A stretch of 64,000 nucleotides of DNA, from IMG/VR virus record IMGVR_UViG_3300048625_000152, positions 176,494-240,493 of that record. The stretch is one strand, 5' to 3'. The notes beneath the pieces are model-generated. The model did no database searches. It was not told the origin of the DNA and saw only the letters and a list, made by a program, of their open reading frames with translations. This DNA is from a virus. Shown here one piece after another: positions 49,698 through 57,442 of this stretch. Made by a program: the position numbers and the translations under genes. Every line of letters starts with the position of its first letter. Position 1 is the first letter of the stretch.

Positions 49698-50798
49698 ATG
49701 GCAGTTACCGAGTCCCGTTCAGTCACCCCAGGTGAAGCCCGTAGCCGTGTGTTGCGAGCATTTAAAAACAAACGTCCCGTGTTTATGTGGGGCCCTCCTG
49801 GTATCGGTAAGTCCGAGCTCGTGCAAGAGCTGACTGACGAACTTGGTGGTCACATGATTGACTTGCGTTTGGGCCAGATGGAACCCACTGACATTCGTGG
49901 TATTCCTTTCTTCAACAAGGACAACGGCAAGATGGATTGGGCTCCCCCAATTGACCTGCCAGACGACGAGTTGGCTAGCCAATTCCCTGTGGTTGTGCTG
50001 TTCTTGGACGAAATGAACACTGCTGCTCCTGCTGTTCAAGCTGCTGGCTACCAGCTGATTTTGAACCGTCGAGTGGGCAAGTATGTGTTGCCTGATAACG
50101 TTGTTATCGTGGCTGCTGGTAACCGCGAAAGCGACAAGGGTGTGAGCTACCGTATGCCAAGCCCATTGGCTAACCGTTTCGTCCACTTGGAAGTGCGTCC
50201 AGACTTCGAGTCTTGGCAGACTTGGGCTGTGGGCAAGAAAGTTCACAAGGACGTTGTGGGTTACTTGAGTTACGCCAAGCAATTCTTGTTTGACTTTGAT
50301 CCAAAGTCTTCAAGCCGTGCGTTTGCTACTCCACGTACATGGAGCTTCGTGTCAGACTTCTTGTATGACGAAGAAGCAACTGACGCAGAGTTGATGGACT
50401 TGATCGCAGGTACTGTTGGCGAAGGCGTTGCTGTGCAGTTCATGGCTCACCGCAAGGTTGCTGGACAAATGCCTAACCCAACTGACATCTTGGCCGGCAA
50501 GGTCAAGGAGTTGAAGGTTAAGGAAGTGAGTGCTATGTACTCCCTGACCATTAGCATGTGCTACGAGTTGCAAGACTCGTACAAGAAGTTGGGCAAGGAC
50601 AAGATGGCTGACTGGCATGCCCAGGCTGACAACTTCCTGAGCTTTATGATGGCTAACTTCACTACTGAGTTGGTTGTTATGGGTGCCCGAGTTGCGCTAA
50701 CAACTTACAACCTGCCAATGGTGCCAGGCAAGATGCCGAACTTTGACGAGTTCCACAAGCGTTTTGGCAAGTACATCATCGCAGCTTCTGGCAAGTAA
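49698..50798 (+). CDS. MoxR-type AAA+ ATPase
   Basis: This 366-residue protein has FMWGPPGIGKSELVQ (Walker A 32-39), LGQMEPTDIRGIPFF, VVVLFLDEMNTAAPAVQAAGYQLILNRRVG (Walker B 101-107 and sensor region), and AAGNRESDKGVSYRMPSPLANRF. This is the MoxR/RavA-type order. MoxR ATPases act as chaperones with VWA partners. The next-but-one gene encodes an HExxH-VWA protein, forming a typical MoxR-VWA pair. It has its own promoters and a terminator. Confidence 0.88.
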   Translation: MAVTESRSVTPGEARSRVLRAFKNKRPVFMWGPPGIGKSELVQELTDELGGHMIDLRLGQMEPTDIRGIPFFNKDNGKMDWAPPIDLPDDELASQFPVVVLFLDEMNTAAPAVQAAGYQLILNRRVGKYVLPDNVVIVAAGNRESDKGVSYRMPSPLANRFVHLEVRPDFESWQTWAVGKKVHKDVVGYLSYAKQFLFDFDPKSSSRAFATPRTWSFVSDFLYDEEATDAELMDLIAGTVGEGVAVQFMAHRKVAGQMPNPTDILAGKVKELKVKEVSAMYSLTISMCYELQDSYKKLGKDKMADWHAQADNFLSFMMANFTTELVVMGARVALTTYNLPMVPGKMPNFDEFHKRFGKYIIAASGK

Positions 50799-50809
50799 TT
50801 GCTGTTAAC

Positions 50810-50832
50810 AAAAGGGGCTTAGGCCCCTTTTT
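50810..50832 (+). terminator. Intrinsic terminator after the MoxR gene
   Basis: AAAAGGGGC (50810-50818) pairs with GCCCCTTTT (50823-50831) around a 4-nt loop and continues into T residues. This is a classical intrinsic terminator. Confidence 0.88.
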
Positions 50833-50836
50833 CACT

Positions 50837-51133
50837 ATGTCACATACACAATACAGTATAGTTAAGATGGACAAGCGCCATAAAGGGTTTGGCGTGTTTA
50901 CCTATTATGTTGATTTCTGGAAAACAAAAGAACACCTGAGAAATCCAAGTGTGATGATGCAGGATTTCAATGCCCGTCGAGTGTGGTGCTGGGAGAACTT
51001 TGGTCCAGGTCTAGAGTTGGATTACACTACATGGGGCACAGATGCAAGTTGGGCATGGTGGCGTGATACCAGTCACATGCAACTTTACTTCGCAGATGCC
51101 AGTTTAAGTGCATATCTACTGTATTGGGACTAA
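50837..51133 (+). CDS. Small hypothetical protein between MoxR and VWA genes
   Basis: This 98-residue protein starts directly behind the terminator hairpin, so it may have a poor leader. It is rich in aromatics (VFTYYVDFWKTKEHLRNPS, WCWENFGPGLELDYTTW). No family is recognised. It could be expressed by read-through from upstream. Confidence 0.4.
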   Translation: MSHTQYSIVKMDKRHKGFGVFTYYVDFWKTKEHLRNPSVMMQDFNARRVWCWENFGPGLELDYTTWGTDASWAWWRDTSHMQLYFADASLSAYLLYWD

Positions 51134-51143
51134 AATGGTCAAC

Positions 51144-51172
51144 TTGACCAATAAAGAAAACAGTGTTATAAT
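51144..51172 (+). promoter_or_regulatory. Sigma70-like promoter, family B copy 2
   Basis: TTGACC (51144-51149) and TATAAT (51167-51172) are 17 bp apart. CCAATAAAGAAAA and AGTGTTA...ACACT are shared with the promoter at 49532. It drives the metallopeptidase-VWA gene. Confidence 0.8.
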
Positions 51173-51197
51173 ACACTTAGTTTAAAAAGGAACACAA

Positions 51198-52466
51198 ATG
51201 TCTGAATCTACACAAGCAGAAAAGCCAAAAGTTAAAACAGTTACAGATCCCAAAGTGGATGCTGCTGCCCGCGAAAAACTGATTACTGCCCGTATTGGCT
51301 TGCTGTTAAAGGCTCCCTTCTTTGGCAACTTAGCTACACGCATGACACTCACTAATGCAGATGAGTGGTGCGGTACTGCCGCTACTGACGGTCGCAAGTT
51401 CTATTACAATAGCGAATTCGTGAACAAAATGCCACTCAAGCAAGTTGAGTTCTTGGTAGGTCACGAAGTGCTTCACGCGGTTTACGACCACATGGGACGC
51501 CGAGGCGACCGTGATCCTAAGATCTCTAACATTGCTGCTGACTTCTGTGTTAACGCAGACTTGATCGACCAGAAGGTTGGCGAGAAGATCACTGTAGTGG
51601 GTATGCTGTACGATCCCAAGTACAAAGGCATGAGCATGGAAGAAGTCTACGACGACTTGATGCAAAACGCTAATAAAATGGATATCAGCAAGTTGCTGAG
51701 CCAAGTGTTAGACGAGCATTTGGATGGCGACGGTGATGACGACGAAGATGGTGATGGCGACAAAGATGGCAAGGGCCGCCCTAAGCTGAGTGCCGCAGAA
51801 AAGAAAGCAATCAAAGATGAGCTGAAAGAAGCTATGATTGCTGCTGCACAGGCTGTTGGCGCAGGTAACTTGCCCGCAGGTGTTAAGCGTCTTGTTAAGG
51901 ACATGCTGGAGCCACAAATTTCTTGGAAAGAGCTGTTGGAGCAACAAATCCAAAGCACTATCAAGAGTGACTACACATTTGCACGTCCCGGACGTAAGAG
52001 CTGGCACATGGATGCTATCTTGCCTGCACAAAAGCCCGGCGAGACCATTGACGTTGTGATTGGCATTGACACTTCTGGTTCTATTACCGACCACGACTTG
52101 AAGATCTTCTTGAGCGAGATCAAGGGCATTATGGAATCGTACGATGAGTACAAGATCCACGTAATGGGCTGGGATACCCAAGTTCACAACCACGCAGACT
52201 TTACAAGTGAAAACTTGGAAGACATTGCAGGCTTTGTGCCAGGCGGCGGCGGCGGTACTGACCCAATGTGCGTGTGGGAACGCTTGATCGAAGAAGGCAT
52301 TGAGCCTAAGAAGCTGATTATGTTTACTGACTACTGCTTCTTTGGTTGGACTCCAGACAAGGTTGCTAACTACTGCGACACAGTGTGGATTATCAAAGGT
52401 AACCCAAGTGCCGAACCCGAGTTTGGTGTGTGGGCACACTACGAAAACGCTACGAAAGGCAAATGA
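51198..52466 (+). CDS. HExxH metallopeptidase-like domain plus VWA-like domain
   Basis: This 422-residue protein has FLVGHEVLHAVYDHMG (H89, E90, H93), the zinc motif of the putative metallopeptidase family that co-occurs with MoxR ATPases, and an acidic linker (DGDGDDDEDGDGDKDG). A VWA-like domain follows with VVIGIDTSGSITDHDL (MIDAS D291-x-S-x-S), then FVPGGGGGTDP and LIMFTDYCFFGW. The AAA+ gene before it and this gene form a MoxR-VWA system, possibly for activating or removing target proteins. The peptidase active site is present. Confidence 0.85.
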   Translation: MSESTQAEKPKVKTVTDPKVDAAAREKLITARIGLLLKAPFFGNLATRMTLTNADEWCGTAATDGRKFYYNSEFVNKMPLKQVEFLVGHEVLHAVYDHMGRRGDRDPKISNIAADFCVNADLIDQKVGEKITVVGMLYDPKYKGMSMEEVYDDLMQNANKMDISKLLSQVLDEHLDGDGDDDEDGDGDKDGKGRPKLSAAEKKAIKDELKEAMIAAAQAVGAGNLPAGVKRLVKDMLEPQISWKELLEQQIQSTIKSDYTFARPGRKSWHMDAILPAQKPGETIDVVIGIDTSGSITDHDLKIFLSEIKGIMESYDEYKIHVMGWDTQVHNHADFTSENLEDIAGFVPGGGGGTDPMCVWERLIEEGIEPKKLIMFTDYCFFGWTPDKVANYCDTVWIIKGNPSAEPEFGVWAHYENATKGK

Positions 52467-52467
52467 G

Positions 52468-52830
52468 ATGACACAAGCAACTAACACAACTGAAGTAAGC
52501 GAAGACGGTATGTCTGCCGAAAAGTGGGAGGGCATGACTGACGCAGAGAAGGCCAAGTATGCCCGTAGCCAAGAGAATTATCTCAACGCTCCTACTGACA
52601 TGCAAGATGCAATCGATCGCATTATGGAACTTGAGATGCGTCTCGAGGACCTAGCCCGTGCAAGTGAGATTGTTGAGATTACTCGACAGTTTGAATTGTT
52701 CGAAGGCTTCCGACGCGAAGCGGAAGCTGCACTAGAGAAGAAGATCACAATCGACCGTCCTATCCCAACAGAGAAAATGAAGATTACCATTGTCACCAAC
52801 GACGAAGCTGACACAAAGGAGAAAGCATAA
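52468..52830 (+). CDS. Hypothetical acidic helical protein
   Basis: The start chosen is the ATG at 52468, two bases after the VWA stop. The 120-residue protein is highly charged with a likely coiled coil (MQDAIDRIMELEMRLEDLARA...REAEAALEKKITIDRPI). It may be a MoxR-VWA accessory by position. No family is recognised. It overlaps the next gene by TAATG. Confidence 0.5.
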   Translation: MTQATNTTEVSEDGMSAEKWEGMTDAEKAKYARSQENYLNAPTDMQDAIDRIMELEMRLEDLARASEIVEITRQFELFEGFRREAEAALEKKITIDRPIPTEKMKITIVTNDEADTKEKA

Positions 52831-53522
52831 TGTTTGTAACTGGAATTTATCGAGATGCAACAGGCATCAATCAAGCAATGGGTCGCGTGTATTTTTACAT
52901 GATGACTGCTGTACTTAACAGTATGATTGTTAGTTTCCTAGTGGGACACAATCATGAACTGATGCAATTCTTTTTTACCGGTGTAATGAAATGGGTTGTG
53001 CTGTTTGCACCCTTAGTGGCGATTTTCTTTATCACTCCTGCGATTGCTGCTGACCCACCTGCATCAGTATCTGTTGGACTGCTGCATGTATTTGCTGCAC
53101 TAATGGGATTGAGCATGTCAGCCATCTTTGTAGTCTACTCAATGGGCAGTATCTTTACTGCGTTCATGGGCGCTGCTGTGCTGTTCGGAGTGATGAGCAT
53201 TTACGGATACTTTACTAAGAAGGATCTAAGTGGCATGGGACAGATGCTGTTCATTGCGCTAATTGCTATTATCATTGCTAGCTTGATTAACTTGTTCATT
53301 GGCAGCACTGTAATGCAGATGGTTATTAGTGCTATTGCGATTGTGATCTTTTTGGGATTCACCGCATACGACACTCAACAAATCCGCGAAGCAGTTAGTG
53401 TCGAAGGCGAAGATACTACCGCAGTAGAAGTACTCGGAGCACTGAACCTGTATCTAGATTTCATTAACTTGTTTGTTAACTTGCTGCAACTGATTGGTGT
53501 TGCCCCGGGCAACGATGACTAA
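52830..53522 (+). CDS. Bax inhibitor-1/YccA-family membrane protein
   Basis: This 230-residue protein has about seven hydrophobic segments and the family signatures YGYFTKKDLSGMGQMLFIAL, IIASLINLFIG, FLGFTAYDTQQIRE and ALNLYLDFINLFVNLL, which are hallmarks of BI-1/YbhL/YccA proteins. In E. coli, YccA is a modulator of the FtsH protease, and some BI-1 members are pH-gated calcium-leak channels. It follows the MoxR-VWA genes, so a role in membrane protein quality control or calcium flux during infection is possible. Confidence 0.87.
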   Translation: MFVTGIYRDATGINQAMGRVYFYMMTAVLNSMIVSFLVGHNHELMQFFFTGVMKWVVLFAPLVAIFFITPAIAADPPASVSVGLLHVFAALMGLSMSAIFVVYSMGSIFTAFMGAAVLFGVMSIYGYFTKKDLSGMGQMLFIALIAIIIASLINLFIGSTVMQMVISAIAIVIFLGFTAYDTQQIREAVSVEGEDTTAVEVLGALNLYLDFINLFVNLLQLIGVAPGNDD

Positions 53523-53812
53523 TGCTAAAGCATAACGAAGTCAATCCGCTTGCTGTTTTTGGATTGCGAAGGGTAGATCACTGCCCTCCGCATTTCACTA
53601 AGGTAACGTTTGATCTTGCAACCCAAGAGAAAACAGTTACTGATTGGATTTGGGAACACTTGGATGGACGCTTTTACATAGGCGACTTCTACATCGAATC
53701 CACTGGTAGCGGAGTTAACATGCAAAAAATGGTTGCATTTGAAACTCCCGGAGAAGCCAGCTATTTCAGTCTAATACTGGACACCATTAACCAGTATCAA
53801 TCAGACTTCTAA
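53522..53812 (+). CDS. Small conserved-type phage protein
   Basis: This 96-residue protein starts in overlap with the preceding stop (TAATG). It has HFTKVTFDLATQEKTVTDWIWEHLDGRFYIGDFYI and VAFETPGEASYFSLILDTINQY. The pattern IxDWIxENLxGRFYxG and FExPxEASYFxLxLDxIN is one I recall in cyanophages. The function is unknown. Confidence 0.55.
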   Translation: MLKHNEVNPLAVFGLRRVDHCPPHFTKVTFDLATQEKTVTDWIWEHLDGRFYIGDFYIESTGSGVNMQKMVAFETPGEASYFSLILDTINQYQSDF

Positions 53813-53831
53813 GAAATTTTTCGTCTCTGTG

Positions 53832-53869
53832 ATCCTATCGTAAATAACTATAGTTATTACGCATAGGAT
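53832..53869 (+). promoter_or_regulatory. Large near-palindromic hairpin upstream of the 53875 gene
   Basis: ATCCTAT (53832-53838) and ATAGGAT (53863-53869) close a stem that continues inward with CGTAA/TTACG and ATAAC/GTTAT, with two one-base bulges. CGTAAATA (53839-53846) inside is late-promoter-like. It may be an operator or leader hairpin. Confidence 0.5.
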
Positions 53870-53874
53870 ACACA

Positions 53875-54117
53875 ATGAGTACAGAGCAAACCCAAACCCC
53901 CGAACAAGTACAACCAGAAGCGCCAAGCCTGCAACTAGCAGACATGGTTTTAATGCTGAAGGTTATTCAAGCCACTGCACAACGCGGTGCAATTCGCGCC
54001 GAAGAAATGGCCGAAGTTGGTGCATTGCACGATAAGCTAGTTAAGTTCTTAACTGCTACCGGAGCACTACAGCCTGCACCACAACCACAACCCACTGAGG
54101 AGAATCAAAATGGCTAA
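53875..54117 (+). CDS. Small hypothetical protein with Pro/Gln-rich ends
   Basis: This 80-residue protein starts 5 bases after the hairpin. It is MSTEQTQTPEQVQPEAPSLQ, then helices (MVLMLKVIQATAQRGAIRAEEMAEVGALHDKLVKFL), ending in a Pro/Gln-rich tail. The central helix pair resembles small conserved phage proteins seen upstream of the 54110-type gene. Function is unknown. Confidence 0.5.
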   Translation: MSTEQTQTPEQVQPEAPSLQLADMVLMLKVIQATAQRGAIRAEEMAEVGALHDKLVKFLTATGALQPAPQPQPTEENQNG

Positions 54118-54808
54118 GCACGTAGGTAAACATAACGATCGGAAAGTAGTTATTCTATTCCGTGAAGTTCCAGACGAAGGACACATGTGTCTTGTAATTT
54201 ATAGTGACTTGCTACCACGCATGATCCACGATGACTTGATGCGAGCTGTCGAAGGTGATGCTGGACAATCTGCTAAAGAGATTGCAGATGTATTACACAG
54301 AACATATATGCAAGATGGACGAATCTTATTGTCAGTATTGCATCAAGAAGGCATGATCAAGAAGGTTCCGTGTAACCAAGTTCTAGTTACTCCTAACGCA
54401 AAGTCAAGTGTGCGTTTAGATGAACTAAACAAGATTTTAAATGAAATGGCAATGGGCGAAGGTGCTGTTAAGCGTCTAGCAGAAATTGATGCAAACAAGG
54501 GTATGACCGGCAAGCGTGGGCAAGCTGCTGATGCCCGTGAAGTAGGTATGCCTGCTAATAGCAGAGCAAATGCAGGTGTCGAAGGTTCGATGAGTGCAGA
54601 ACAATATGTAGCAGGTGTACTATCTGATTCAGATCTAGCACAACAACGTCTAACTCAAGCAGCCGATATGAAGCGCCAAGCCGAAGCTATGTTAGCCGAA
54701 GCTGCTCGTCTTGAAACAGAAGCAAGCACACTAAACCCTACTGCACCTACTACAGATGGCACAAGAAAAACCACAAAAGCCAAAGCGACCAAAAAGCAAG
54801 CGGCTTAA
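54110..54808 (+). CDS. Conserved-type T4-like phage protein
   Basis: This 232-residue protein begins MAKHVGKHNDRKVVILFREV, followed by HMCLVIYSDLLPRMIHDDLMRAVEGDAGQSAKEIADVLHRTYMQDGR and PNAKSSVRLDELNKILNEMAMGEGAVKRLAEID. I recall the same layout from many cyanophages, where it is an uncharacterised T4-like core gene. The C-terminal third is a coiled, Ala-rich and basic tail. It overlaps the following gene by 53 bases. Confidence 0.6.
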   Translation: MAKHVGKHNDRKVVILFREVPDEGHMCLVIYSDLLPRMIHDDLMRAVEGDAGQSAKEIADVLHRTYMQDGRILLSVLHQEGMIKKVPCNQVLVTPNAKSSVRLDELNKILNEMAMGEGAVKRLAEIDANKGMTGKRGQAADAREVGMPANSRANAGVEGSMSAEQYVAGVLSDSDLAQQRLTQAADMKRQAEAMLAEAARLETEASTLNPTAPTTDGTRKTTKAKATKKQAA

Positions 54809-55100
54809 TCTAAGCAGCAAAAAACAATGGGAGGCCATCCTCAAAGACGTTGAGAAAGAGGATGTGCCCATTGAGATGTTGGAGTCAATAGTAGTGAACC
54901 TAACCGATGGAACACAAGTTGTTATTGATATCCAGGAAATGCTTGCCGAAGGGGCCGATCCCGACGCTCTTAGAATTCACCTCGAAGAGCGATTGGAGAC
55001 CTTAGACGACATCATCGATGATGTTGATTTTTACATTAACATCGAGCAAGTGCGCCTTGCGGTGCAACCAGCAACAGATAATCTACTAAAGAACTTATGA
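54756..55100 (+). CDS. Conserved-type phage protein
   Basis: This 114-residue protein overlaps the preceding gene by 53 bases in another frame. After a basic N-terminus (KPQKPKRPKSKRLNL) it has VPIEMLESIVVNLTDGTQVVIDIQEMLAEGADPDALRIHLEERLETLDDIIDDVDFYINIEQV, acidic and helical. I recall the same order (preceded by the 54110-type protein) in marine T4-like phages. It overlaps the DHFR gene by ATGA. Confidence 0.58.
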   Translation: MAQEKPQKPKRPKSKRLNLSSKKQWEAILKDVEKEDVPIEMLESIVVNLTDGTQVVIDIQEMLAEGADPDALRIHLEERLETLDDIIDDVDFYINIEQVRLAVQPATDNLLKNL

Positions 55101-55606
55101 TAAACGCCCTTTTTGCCGTAGACCAATACGGCGGAATGGGGTTTAATGGCACACTGCCATGGCCCCACAACTCCGAAGATATGAAACACTTTAAACGACT
55201 TACAGATGGTCATGTAGTTGTAATGGGGCGAACCTCATGGGACGATCCTAAGTTACCTAAACCCTTAACCGGTCGTACGGTATATGTTGCAACCACTAAG
55301 CCTGTATTTCATGCAGCACAGATCAAAGGCGATCTTAAAGAAGAAATCCTTGCATTAGAAAAACGTCACCCAGACAAAATCATTTGGGTAGTAGGCGGGC
55401 CAAACGTATTGGAACAATGCGATGGTATCTTTGACAGAATGTACTTGACTCACATCAAGGGTTCATATAAAATAGATACTAAGATAAACTTAAAATCTCT
55501 GCTAACAGGGTGGAGCCCAGTACGTGCTACATCAGACGCAGCAAACAATTTCACTTACGTAATTTATGAACACCTATTTGGCCGCACTACAGGAAGTCCT
55601 GAATAA
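55097..55606 (+). CDS. frd: Dihydrofolate reductase
   Basis: This 169-residue enzyme begins MINALFAVDQYGGMGFNGTLPWPHNSEDMKHFK, has VVVMGRTSWDDPKLP and WVVGGPNVLEQC, the substrate and NADPH sites of DHFR. The length matches bacterial DHFR (159). It regenerates tetrahydrofolate for thymidylate synthase, whose gene overlaps its 3' end by 41 bases. The order frd-td is the T4 order. The key acidic residue of LPWP(H/N)xxxD is present. Confidence 0.9.
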   Translation: MINALFAVDQYGGMGFNGTLPWPHNSEDMKHFKRLTDGHVVVMGRTSWDDPKLPKPLTGRTVYVATTKPVFHAAQIKGDLKEEILALEKRHPDKIIWVVGGPNVLEQCDGIFDRMYLTHIKGSYKIDTKINLKSLLTGWSPVRATSDAANNFTYVIYEHLFGRTTGSPE

Positions 55607-56477
55607 AGGGACTGAGAAAACAGATCGTACCGGAACTGGCACTATTAGCCAATTTGGTATGCAGCAACGCTATAACCTAGCAGAATCATTTCCCGCAGTA
55701 ACAACAAAGAAGCTAGCTTGGCGCAGCGTAGTATCTGAGTTACTGTGGTTCATTGAAGGATCGGGCGATGAAAGACGACTCGCTGAGATATTACATGGAA
55801 CTCGTGACCCTAGCAAGACAACTATCTGGTCCGGTAACGCTGGAGCTGATTATTGGACTCCTAACGCAAAGTTCGCAGGAGACCTCGGACGAGTTTACGG
55901 AGTGCAATGGCGCAAATGGCGCACGCCAGTAGAGCACACACAAGAGACATTTAGAGATGACTTTGGCACTACATATAATAGACAGGGTAGTGTCCATTTT
56001 CAAGAAGTCGATCAACTTATGCAACTGATCGACGGTATTAAGCGAGATCCGCACGGACGAAGACATATTATATCAGCATGGAACCCAGGCGAGTTAGAAG
56101 CTATGGCCCTGCCACCGTGCCATATCTTAGCTCAGTTTTATGTATCAGATGGCAAACTAAGTTGCCAGATGTACCAACGAAGTTGTGATATGTTTTTAGG
56201 CGTACCGTTCAATGTCGCCAGCTATAGTTTGCTTACGCATCTGATAGCCAAAGTGTGCGATTTACAGGTCGGCGAGTTCGTTCACGTGCTAGGCGATGCA
56301 CACATATACCTAAATCACGTAGAGCAGGTAAAAGAACAATTGAAGCGTGAACCCTTACCTGCGCCACAACTATGGATCAACCCAGACATCAAAGATATCA
56401 CTAAGTTCACAATGGACGATATCAAGTTGATCGGTTACGAAAGCCATGCAGCAATTAAAGCGGAGATGGCAGTATGA
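55566..56477 (+). CDS. td: Thymidylate synthase
   Basis: This 303-residue protein has KTDRTGTGTISQFGMQQRYNL, WRSVVSELLWFIEGS, IKRDPHGRRHIISAWNP, LPPCHILAQFYVSDG with the nucleophilic cysteine, and QRSCDMFLGVPFNVASYSLL. It makes dTMP from dUMP and methylene-tetrahydrofolate. The length is close to bacterial ThyA (264) plus small insertions. No intron or intein is visible, unlike T4 td. It overlaps the DHFR and epimerase genes. Confidence 0.93.
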   Translation: MNTYLAALQEVLNKGTEKTDRTGTGTISQFGMQQRYNLAESFPAVTTKKLAWRSVVSELLWFIEGSGDERRLAEILHGTRDPSKTTIWSGNAGADYWTPNAKFAGDLGRVYGVQWRKWRTPVEHTQETFRDDFGTTYNRQGSVHFQEVDQLMQLIDGIKRDPHGRRHIISAWNPGELEAMALPPCHILAQFYVSDGKLSCQMYQRSCDMFLGVPFNVASYSLLTHLIAKVCDLQVGEFVHVLGDAHIYLNHVEQVKEQLKREPLPAPQLWINPDIKDITKFTMDDIKLIGYESHAAIKAEMAV

Positions 56478-57442
56478 AATTCATTGTAACAGGTGGCGCC
56501 GGCTTTATTGGCCACAACGTAGTTAGACAGTTAGAAGCACAAGGACACGAATGTTTCGTGATTGACAGTGTAACTGACTATGGGTTTGTTAACCGAGAAG
56601 AGCTTGACTACTTGTACAAATCACGTAGAAGTCGAATGAAGGCAAGTGTTCATCACTTTGACTTGTGCGACCGAAAGGCTGTGGAGGATTTCTTTAGAAC
56701 ATTCTCTGCAAACTGCGATGCAGTGATTCACCTTGCTAGCTTTCCAAGACAAAAGGTTGTAGGAGCTAACCCTGTATGGGGCAGCGAAGTGATGTCTACT
56801 GCTCTAGTTAACTTACTAGAACAGACTAAACTTAATCGGATTCCCAAGTTTGTTTACATCAGCTCTAGCATGGTGTACGGTGACTTTAAGGACGATGTTA
56901 CTGAGTCGGCTGTCTGCAATCCACAAGGCCAATATGGCATTATGAAATATATGGGAGAACACCTTGTTAAAGACTATACTCGTCGTGGCATTTTTGATCA
57001 CGTTATTATACGCCCCTCTGCTGTCTATGGTGAATACGACGTGGAAGACCGAGTCGTTTCCAAGTTTATGCTCTCAGCTATGCGCGGAGAAACTCTTAAG
57101 GTAAACGGCGCAAACGAAACGTTGGACTTTACATACGTAGAAGATGCTGCTGCCGGAATCGTTGCTGCTACCCTAAGCAAGCAAGCGGTTAACGGAACAT
57201 ACAACATCACCAAGAGCCATAGCTGTAGTTTATTACAAGCTGCTAGCCTTGCTATTAAGATTGCAGGCAAAGGCAAAGTAGAAGTACGTGACAAAGACGC
57301 AGACTTTCCTAGTCGAGGTGCATTAAACATTGATGCTGCCCGTAGAGACTTTGACTTTAATCCTAAGGTCGATGTTGAAGAAGGCTTCCAAAAGTATCAC
57401 GACTGGTTTAAATCGAGCCCGTTTTGGAAAACCCAAATCTAA
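56474..57442 (+). CDS. NAD-dependent epimerase/dehydratase
   Basis: This 322-residue protein has MKFIVTGGAGFIGHNVVRQL (NAD site), IHLASFPRQKV, YISSSMVYGDF and YGIMKYMGEHLV (YxxxK), the extended short-chain dehydrogenase pattern. NGANETLDFTYVEDAA is typical of UDP-sugar epimerases and dehydratases. It would act on a nucleotide sugar; specificity cannot be read. It overlaps thymidylate synthase (ATGA) and the aminotransferase gene. Confidence 0.82.
   Translation: MKFIVTGGAGFIGHNVVRQLEAQGHECFVIDSVTDYGFVNREELDYLYKSRRSRMKASVHHFDLCDRKAVEDFFRTFSANCDAVIHLASFPRQKVVGANPVWGSEVMSTALVNLLEQTKLNRIPKFVYISSSMVYGDFKDDVTESAVCNPQGQYGIMKYMGEHLVKDYTRRGIFDHVIIRPSAVYGEYDVEDRVVSKFMLSAMRGETLKVNGANETLDFTYVEDAAAGIVAATLSKQAVNGTYNITKSHSCSLLQAASLAIKIAGKGKVEVRDKDADFPSRGALNIDAARRDFDFNPKVDVEEGFQKYHDWFKSSPFWKTQI

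Noticed and set aside
49719-50282. Minus-strand frame antisense to MoxR
   Set aside because: It is an antisense shadow of a clear AAA+ gene.
51708-52556. Long minus-strand frame antisense to the VWA gene
   Set aside because: The plus-strand gene has HExxH and MIDAS motifs; the antisense frame has no recognisable protein features.
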